Source: an uncultured Eubacteriales bacterium (GTDB taxonomy: Bacteria > Bacillota > Clostridia > Oscillospirales > CAG-272). From it: DNA of 18,318 nt. Shown here piece after piece: positions 14,283-18,318 of the stretch. The first letter of the stretch is position 1. Each line of letters opens with the position of its first letter. The stretch spans positions 1-18,318 of the forward strand of contig URSW01000012.1 in NCBI GenBank assembly GCA_900550625.1, in the 5' to 3' direction. A program made the position numbers and the translations under genes. Below the pieces are notes generated by a model. It saw only the letters and a program-made list of their open reading frames with translations, searched no databases and was not told the DNA's origin.

Positions 14283-14912
14283 TTATTTGGTTCCGAACAG
14301 GCGGTCTCCGGCGTCGCCGAGTCCGGGCACGATATAAGCGTGCTCGTTGAGGCATTCATCGAGTCCCGCCGCGTAAATATCAACGTCCGGATGATCCGCC
14401 TGAACCTTCGCAACGCCTTCGGGAGCCGCCACAAGGCACATAAGACGTATCGAATTTACGCCTTTTGCCTTAAGCATCGAAATTGCATCAGAAGCGGAGC
14501 CGCCGGTTGCAAGCATGGGATCAACGACTATTACGATGCGTTCTCCGATATCAGTCGGAAGCTTGCAGTAATATTCCACCGGAAGATGAGTTTCGGGATC
14601 GCGATAAAGTCCGATATGCCCGACTTTTGCAACGGGGACGAGGCTAAGCATACCGTCAACCATTCCCAGACCGGCACGGAGGATCGGGATAATCGCAAGC
14701 TTTTTTCCGGATATTCTCTGTGCTTGCATCGGAGCAATGGGAGTTTCTATCATTACATCCTCAAGAGGAAGGTCGCGGGTGATCTCATATCCCATTAGCA
14801 TTGTAATCTCATCAAGAAGCTGTCTGAAATCCTTGGATCCTGTCTCGCGGCGTCTCATTATCGTCAGCTTGTGAGTGATAAGCGGATGATTGAAAAGATG
14901 GAAAGTACTCAT
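14283..14912 (-). CDS. upp: Uracil phosphoribosyltransferase
   Basis: Upp makes UMP from uracil and PRPP in pyrimidine salvage. The 209-aa product is of typical length and reads as a classic Upp: ILRAGLGMVDGM (78-88), the PRPP loop VVDPMLATGGSA (129-140), and the C-terminal uracil-site segment PGLGDAGDRLFGTK. The N-terminus FHLFNHPLITHKLT and RRRETGSKDFR also fit. A near-consensus promoter lies just upstream (14945-14973). It is the first gene of an operon that continues with the RluC-like synthase, lnt, a second RluA-like synthase and the DUF3810 gene. The leader is only about 25 bases, leaving no room for a PyrR-type attenuator. Confidence 0.97.
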   Translation of the reverse strand: MSTFHLFNHPLITHKLTIMRRRETGSKDFRQLLDEITMLMGYEITRDLPLEDVMIETPIAPMQAQRISGKKLAIIPILRAGLGMVDGMLSLVPVAKVGHIGLYRDPETHLPVEYYCKLPTDIGERIVIVVDPMLATGGSASDAISMLKAKGVNSIRLMCLVAAPEGVAKVQADHPDVDIYAAGLDECLNEHAYIVPGLGDAGDRLFGTK

Positions 14913-14944
14913 ATTTCTTTATTTTACCCTTCTTTGTTTTTCTT

Positions 14945-14973
14945 ATTATACTACTTTATACGTTCTTTTTCAA
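14945..14973 (-). promoter_or_regulatory. SigA promoter of the upp operon
   Basis: On the minus strand TTGAAA (14973 to 14968) and TATAAT (14950 to 14945) are separated by 17 bases, matching the consensus at 11 of 12 positions. The start point would be near 14938, about 25 bases before the upp ATG. Confidence 0.82.
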
Positions 14974-14995
14974 GACATTTTTCGATATAGTCCGT

Positions 14996-15074
14996 AAAAT
15001 ACCCGCACAGTCCGCGAAATCTCAGACGAAAGAAACAGTCTTTCTCCAAAAAATCACCAATGTGCGGGTATTTT
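14996..15074 (-). terminator. Long-loop inverted repeat after the DUF4430 gene (terminator or structured RNA)
   Basis: AAAATACCCGCACA (14996-15009) and TGTGCGGGTATTTT (15061-15074) form a perfect 14-bp stem around a 51-base loop. The plus strand continues with two more T (T6 in all) and the minus strand ends in TATTTTACGG. It starts 12 bases after the DUF4430 stop, so it may end that transcript. The loop can form a smaller hairpin (GAAAG with CTTTC, 15029-15053), giving a stacked structure. The long loop is unusual for a simple terminator. Confidence 0.6.
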
Positions 15075-15086
15075 TTCTGTTATTAA

Positions 15087-15578
15087 TCAGCTTTCGTAGC
15101 CGTCATTCACGGTTTTGGCGTCTGTCTGGGGTTCAGTTGTTGCAACTGTCTGGGACACATCGGAATTTATACCGTAATAGAAATCGATGCTGCTTTTATC
15201 AATAAGCTGGCATGCACCGTAACGTGCTTCGACTTCCTCGCCGTCGAGAAGAAACTGCCAAAACTCGTCGGAAGTTTCCGCGATTCCGTCGATAGATTTG
15301 ATAATTGAGTTTCCGGCAAAGGTTCCGGTCTCATACTTTGCTTCATTAAGATCAAGAACCTGACAAACAGCATCAAAAACGGTGGGAACATTTCCGTCTT
15401 CCTGTGAAAGCGTAACTTCTTCGGGACCGTAAAGAATGTTGTTCTTGTTATCCTTGATGGTGACTTTTACCGTGTAAGTGGTTCCGTCTCCTTCAGCGGC
15501 ATCGCCTTCGTTGTTGCATGATGCAAAGGCGAACATTATCATGACAAGGATGAGTGAGAAAGCGATTATTTTTTTCAT
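15087..15578 (-). CDS. DUF4430-domain lipoprotein
   Basis: A 163-aa exported lipoprotein. The start ATG at 15578 is set by a strong GGAGG site 6 bases upstream and by the signal peptide that follows: MKK, a hydrophobic stretch and a lipobox-like FAFASC with lipidated Cys21. An acidic linker leads to a single DUF4430 domain (about 35-137). Family-like features are VPTVFDAVCQVLD, a central FAGNSIIKSIDGI, EFWQFLLDGE (Trp107) and an ending GACQLIDKSSIDFYY. DUF4430 resembles the C-terminal domain of transcobalamin/intrinsic-factor proteins and is common in clostridial surface proteins; its ligand here is unknown. A Thr/Asp-rich tail closes the protein. It has its own perfect promoter and no partner gene, and is a candidate substrate for the Lnt encoded nearby. 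Confidence 0.85.
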   Translation of the reverse strand: MKKIIAFSLILVMIMFAFASCNNEGDAAEGDGTTYTVKVTIKDNKNNILYGPEEVTLSQEDGNVPTVFDAVCQVLDLNEAKYETGTFAGNSIIKSIDGIAETSDEFWQFLLDGEEVEARYGACQLIDKSSIDFYYGINSDVSQTVATTEPQTDAKTVNDGYES

Positions 15579-15617
15579 AATGAGCCTCCGTAAGCTTCGA
15601 GTTATTTTACAATACAA

Positions 15618-15646
15618 ATTATAAATTATTTTTCCCGTTTTGTCAA
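15618..15646 (-). promoter_or_regulatory. Consensus SigA promoter of the DUF4430 lipoprotein gene
   Basis: On the minus strand TTGACA (15646 to 15641), a 17-base spacer and TATAAT (15623 to 15618) give a perfect match. The start point near 15611 leaves a leader of about 33 bases. The promoter begins 21 bases after the stop of the upstream membrane-protein gene. Confidence 0.87.
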
Positions 15647-15666
15647 GTGTATCCCGCTTATTTGCA

Positions 15667-16185
15667 TCAATTAAAAAACATAAATTTCAGCGTAAACATC
15701 AAAAAGAAAAAGGAAAACACAACGCATATGCACAATATAGCCGAAAACAGGAGGCTGAATTTTGTGGTATTTATTATGGCAAATACTATAAAAACCATAG
15801 AAGCGCACAGACATGCCAATGCAAGGATCGGCGAAAATCCGCCGAAAAGAAGGAGAAGCCAGAAAATTCTGAAAAGGTATGAAATAACGATATCGAGTGC
15901 GGTTTTCGTGCAGAGCGCGCCGCAGCGTTTTCTCCAAAAGATCGATACGGACATAATAAAGCCGCAGATAAAGCAAAAAATTATAGAGAAGAAGTAACAG
16001 ACGAAAACGGAAAACGCGCCGCCGGGGAACATCCTGATTCTTCCCGTCCACAGAGGAACGCTCGCGGCGCAAAGAAATATTACGGACACAAGAAGAAAAA
16101 GACTTCCGAATACCATATGTCTCGCGCCGGAGCTTGCGATCGATGAAAATTCGCGCTTCAGGGAATCGGTAAGCTTTGCAAACAT
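15667..16185 (-). CDS. Five-helix membrane protein, possibly a degenerate TspO/MBR relative
   Basis: The 172-aa protein is very hydrophobic with about five predicted helices (about 25-45, 56-80, 96-115, 118-138, 145-168), few charges, several Cys and no catalytic motif. The helix number, the length and two segments recall TspO/MBR (tryptophan-rich sensory protein) members: FPGGAFSVFVCYFF with Pro54 (compare PPGWVFGPVWT in TspO), and the helix 3-4 pair ending LKFMFFN. Most TspO tryptophans are absent, so I hold the family call weakly. The ATG at 16185 is chosen over the in-frame TTG at 16224, because GAGGTGA lies right before it and the TTG falls ahead of a hairpin. That hairpin includes the ribosome site. 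The gene lies between the PBP and the lipoprotein genes, with no visible terminator of its own. Confidence 0.75.
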   Translation of the reverse strand: MFAKLTDSLKREFSSIASSGARHMVFGSLFLLVSVIFLCAASVPLWTGRIRMFPGGAFSVFVCYFFSIIFCFICGFIMSVSIFWRKRCGALCTKTALDIVISYLFRIFWLLLLFGGFSPILALACLCASMVFIVFAIINTTKFSLLFSAILCICVVFSFFFLMFTLKFMFFN

Positions 16186-16186
16186 A

Positions 16187-16221
16187 AAAATCACCTCACA
16201 AGAATTATATGAGGTGATTTT
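16187..16221 (-). terminator. Hairpin between PBP and TspO-like gene: terminator that also covers a ribosome site
   Basis: AAAATCACCTCA (16187-16198) and TGAGGTGATTTT (16210-16221) form a perfect 12-bp stem with an 11-base loop. On the minus strand it starts 19 bases after the PBP stop and ends in a T tract that runs into the TspO-like ATG. The 3' arm contains GAGGTGA, the only good ribosome site for that gene, so the folded RNA would hide it. The loop reads TATAAT on the minus strand (16209 to 16204), a possible -10 box, though the -35 region is poor. Confidence 0.7.
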
Positions 16222-16240
16222 CAATATTAGAATTTACGTT

Positions 16241-18318
16241 TCAGTCTTCCGACGTTTCCGATTCGGCTGTTTCGGCAAACTTCTCGTCATGCAGTTTGCA
16301 GTAATCCGGTTCGTTTCCAACCGTGAAGTAAGAAACTACGGTTTCGGGGCAATATTCGTTCGCAAGAAGTCCCGTATCACGGCAGCAGGTGAATTCCTGA
16401 ACTCCGGGAGACATAGAGAATTTTTCGAGTTCGAGCGTTCCCGCGGCTGCGGCATCGATGTATTTTCGGTGAAGCTCAGTCATAACCACATTCCAGATGT
16501 TCGATGCCGGATTTGATGCAAAGCTTGAAAGTGCGATATTGTTATCGTATCCCACCCATACGCCCGCAAGATAATACGGAGTAAAACCGATAAACCAACG
16601 GTCAAAGTCTGCGGTAGAGGTACCGGTTTTTCCGGCGGTATCCATGACCTGTGCCAAGGACATATTATTTGCGGTTCCGCCGCCATGATACTCGGTTACG
16701 CTCATGAGAAGTTTTGTCATCACGGAGGCAGTCTGCTCGCTTATTACGATCTCCTGCTCCGAATCGCTTGTGAGCACGTTGTTTCCGTTGCTGTCCGTAA
16801 CGCTCAGGTAAAGTCGGGGCTTGCTGTATACACCCATGTTCGGGAATATCGTGTACCCTGCCGTGATTTCCTTTACCGTGATTCCGTAGCTGAACTGACC
16901 GAGTGCAAGAGGTGAAAGATCGATATCGGTTACAACTCTTCCGTCCTCGGTGGCGACGGATTCCACAGGGCTTGTGAAGTGAAGCTTCTGAGTCAGGAAG
17001 TCATACGATGTCTGGGGCGTGAGCTGCTGAAGGATACGGACCGCTACGGTATTTTTCGATGTCATGATTGCGCGTGTAAGGCTGATCGATCCTTCATAAA
17101 CATCGGGAAGGTTGTGAGGCCAGCTGTCGCCGTTGTCAAGCTGTATGGGTTCATCCGTACAAACGGTTCCGTAGTTTATTAGACCGAGCTCCATTGCAGG
17201 TGCGTATATCGAGAGCGGCTTTATCGATGAGCCCGGAGGTCTTTTGGTTCCCGTTGCGCGGTTGAGAATACGGTTTGTGTTTTTCTTCCCTCTTGCACCG
17301 ACAAGTCCGAGCACATCTCCGGTGTACGGATCGATAACGACCATTGAGGATTCGGGCTGCAATGTTTCGGAGGTTGCGAGGAAGGTCTCGGCGCTGTTTT
17401 CTTCGTACACGCGCTCAAGGACATTCTGAACATCGGGATCCATGCAGGTATATATCTGCAATCCGCCCGTATAGATAGCCATGCTTGCAACGTAGTCCGA
17501 ATAACCGTACTTCTCCATAAGATCATTTTTGACCTCGGTGAATACCGATTCGGTATACCATGAGAACACGTTGTTTCCGGTTGACGATGTGTTTTTATCT
17601 TCTGCCGCAAGAACGTTGAGCTCGGTATCATAAGCCTGATTTGCTTCGGATTCGCTTATTTTGCCGTATTGGAGCATTGTAAAGATAACGTCGTTGCGCC
17701 GCTTTGTATTCTCCTCAATGTGATACCGGGGTTCATACTTCGACGGGTTCTGGACGATTCCGGCAAGCGAGGCGCACTCGACAAGCGAAAGTTCGGAAAC
17801 GTCTTTTCCGAAATAGGTCTCCGACGCGGACTGAACGCCGTAGCAATTGTTTCCGAAATATACGACATTGAGGTACATCTCGAGTATCTCCGGCTTACTC
17901 ATCTGTTTTTCAAGATTGAGGGCGCGGAATATTTCCTGTACCTTACGCTGTATTTTCACCTGATCTTCATTTGTAAGATTTTTTATAAGCTGCTGAGTGA
18001 GCGTTGACGCACCGAAAACGCCGTCCGAACCGAAGAAATAGTTCGGTATTGCTTTCGCCGTTCTTATCCAGTCTACGCCTTTGTGATCCCAAAAGCGGTG
18101 ATCCTCTATGGATACGATTGCGTTTATAAGATTTTCTGGCATCTGAGAATAGGAGACCCATATGCTGTTATCCGAGCTGTATATACGTTGGTTCTCGATT
18201 TCGACCGGAGTTCCTATGCGGTTTTCACGATCCTCATAATCCATGTAGTATATACGGGTCGTGGTATCCGTTCCCGAGGTCGAAAGCATACTTGTGTCTA
18301 TATCCGTATCCACATAAT
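16241..18318 (-). CDS. Class A penicillin-binding protein (PBP1A-type), 5' end outside the window
   Basis: This bifunctional peptidoglycan glycosyltransferase/transpeptidase is open to the window edge, so its start and N-terminal membrane anchor are missing; the first in-frame GTG at 18313 is not a convincing start. About 690 residues are visible. Numbering from that GTG, the GT51 domain has IEDHRFWDHKGVD (catalytic Glu70), GASTLTQQLIKN (101-112) and EKQMSKPEILEMYLN (135-149). The transpeptidase domain has PGSSIKP (active Ser362, Lys365), TSKN (418-421) and KTGTS (562-566). A short acidic Glu/Ser-rich tail ends the protein. All catalytic motifs are intact. It polymerises lipid II and crosslinks stem peptides outside the membrane. 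The hairpin at 16187-16221 would end its transcript. Confidence 0.95.
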   Translation of the reverse strand, partial: YVDTDIDTSMLSTSGTDTTTRIYYMDYEDRENRIGTPVEIENQRIYSSDNSIWVSYSQMPENLINAIVSIEDHRFWDHKGVDWIRTAKAIPNYFFGSDGVFGASTLTQQLIKNLTNEDQVKIQRKVQEIFRALNLEKQMSKPEILEMYLNVVYFGNNCYGVQSASETYFGKDVSELSLVECASLAGIVQNPSKYEPRYHIEENTKRRNDVIFTMLQYGKISESEANQAYDTELNVLAAEDKNTSSTGNNVFSWYTESVFTEVKNDLMEKYGYSDYVASMAIYTGGLQIYTCMDPDVQNVLERVYEENSAETFLATSETLQPESSMVVIDPYTGDVLGLVGARGKKNTNRILNRATGTKRPPGSSIKPLSIYAPAMELGLINYGTVCTDEPIQLDNGDSWPHNLPDVYEGSISLTRAIMTSKNTVAVRILQQLTPQTSYDFLTQKLHFTSPVESVATEDGRVVTDIDLSPLALGQFSYGITVKEITAGYTIFPNMGVYSKPRLYLSVTDSNGNNVLTSDSEQEIVISEQTASVMTKLLMSVTEYHGGGTANNMSLAQVMDTAGKTGTSTADFDRWFIGFTPYYLAGVWVGYDNNIALSSFASNPASNIWNVVMTELHRKYIDAAAAGTLELEKFSMSPGVQEFTCCRDTGLLANEYCPETVVSYFTVGNEPDYCKLHDEKFAETAESETSED

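Noticed and set aside
14281..14355. Upstream ATG extending the RluC-like protein by 25 residues.
   Set aside because: The extra residues are an Arg-rich translation of the upp 3' end in another frame; the S4 domain begins at the later ATG.
14913..15086. A PyrR-type attenuator or riboswitch ahead of upp.
   Set aside because: The near-consensus promoter leaves a leader of only about 25 bases; the large hairpin at 14996-15074 lies upstream of that promoter and is not in the upp transcript.
1..18318. CRISPR arrays, insertion sequences, tRNA or rRNA genes, prophage or defence systems.
   Set aside because: I looked for regularly spaced repeats, terminal inverted repeats with transposase-like frames, tRNA cloverleaf motifs and toxin/nuclease motifs and saw none. 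The genes are ordinary chromosomal families.

Overview
The window most likely comes from an anaerobic, low-to-mid-GC Firmicute of the class Clostridia, probably an uncultured gut or sediment lineage. The evidence is a trmK-nif3 gene pair as in Bacillus, a DUF1858 redox protein, a DUF3343 protein with its cysteine desulfurase, a DUF4430 lipoprotein, a membrane-anchored wall amidase with Cys repeats, Gram-positive-style ribosome binding sites (AAAGGA, GGAGG) and several near-perfect SigA promoters. I see no mobile element, CRISPR array, tRNA or rRNA; this is chromosomal housekeeping DNA. The species is not identifiable from the sequence alone.

Layout. The left end carries trmL (+) and rpsU (-), convergent on a bidirectional terminator. 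A divergent promoter pair then drives rpsU (-) and a secreted zinc amidase (+). From 3.1 kb to the right edge every gene is on the minus strand. Read right to left these are: a class A penicillin-binding protein cut by the window edge; a five-helix membrane protein (possibly a degenerate TspO relative); a DUF4430 lipoprotein with its own consensus promoter; an operon upp - RluA-family synthase - lnt - second RluA-family synthase - DUF3810 metalloprotease; an operon murA - DUF1858 - trmK - nif3 - smsC - smsB; and, after a strong terminator and a new promoter, DUF3343 - cysteine desulfurase.

How the genes fit together. Three themes recur. Envelope: MurA makes the first committed wall precursor, the PBP polymerises and crosslinks glycan, the amidase cuts the stem peptide, and Lnt would N-acylate lipoproteins such as the DUF4430 protein. 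Translation: TrmL, TrmK, S21 and two pseudouridine synthases. Iron-sulfur biogenesis: SmsC plus a single short SufB-type scaffold (a minimal SUF-like system) lies next to a cysteine desulfurase translationally coupled to a small DUF3343 protein, with the cysteine protein DUF1858 and the dinuclear-metal protein Nif3 upstream in the smsCB operon.

The most interesting item is this sulfur/Fe-S neighbourhood, where DUF3343 looks like a candidate sulfur carrier for the minimal scaffold. Next are two hairpins that abut start codons: one before the TspO-like gene sequesters its Shine-Dalgarno and holds a -10 box in its loop, and one lies before trmK. A complete Lnt in an apparent Firmicute is also notable. 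There is no gene-free stretch over 300 bases; the longest gaps (about 848-1059, 9432-9647, 14913-15086) hold promoters and hairpins described below.
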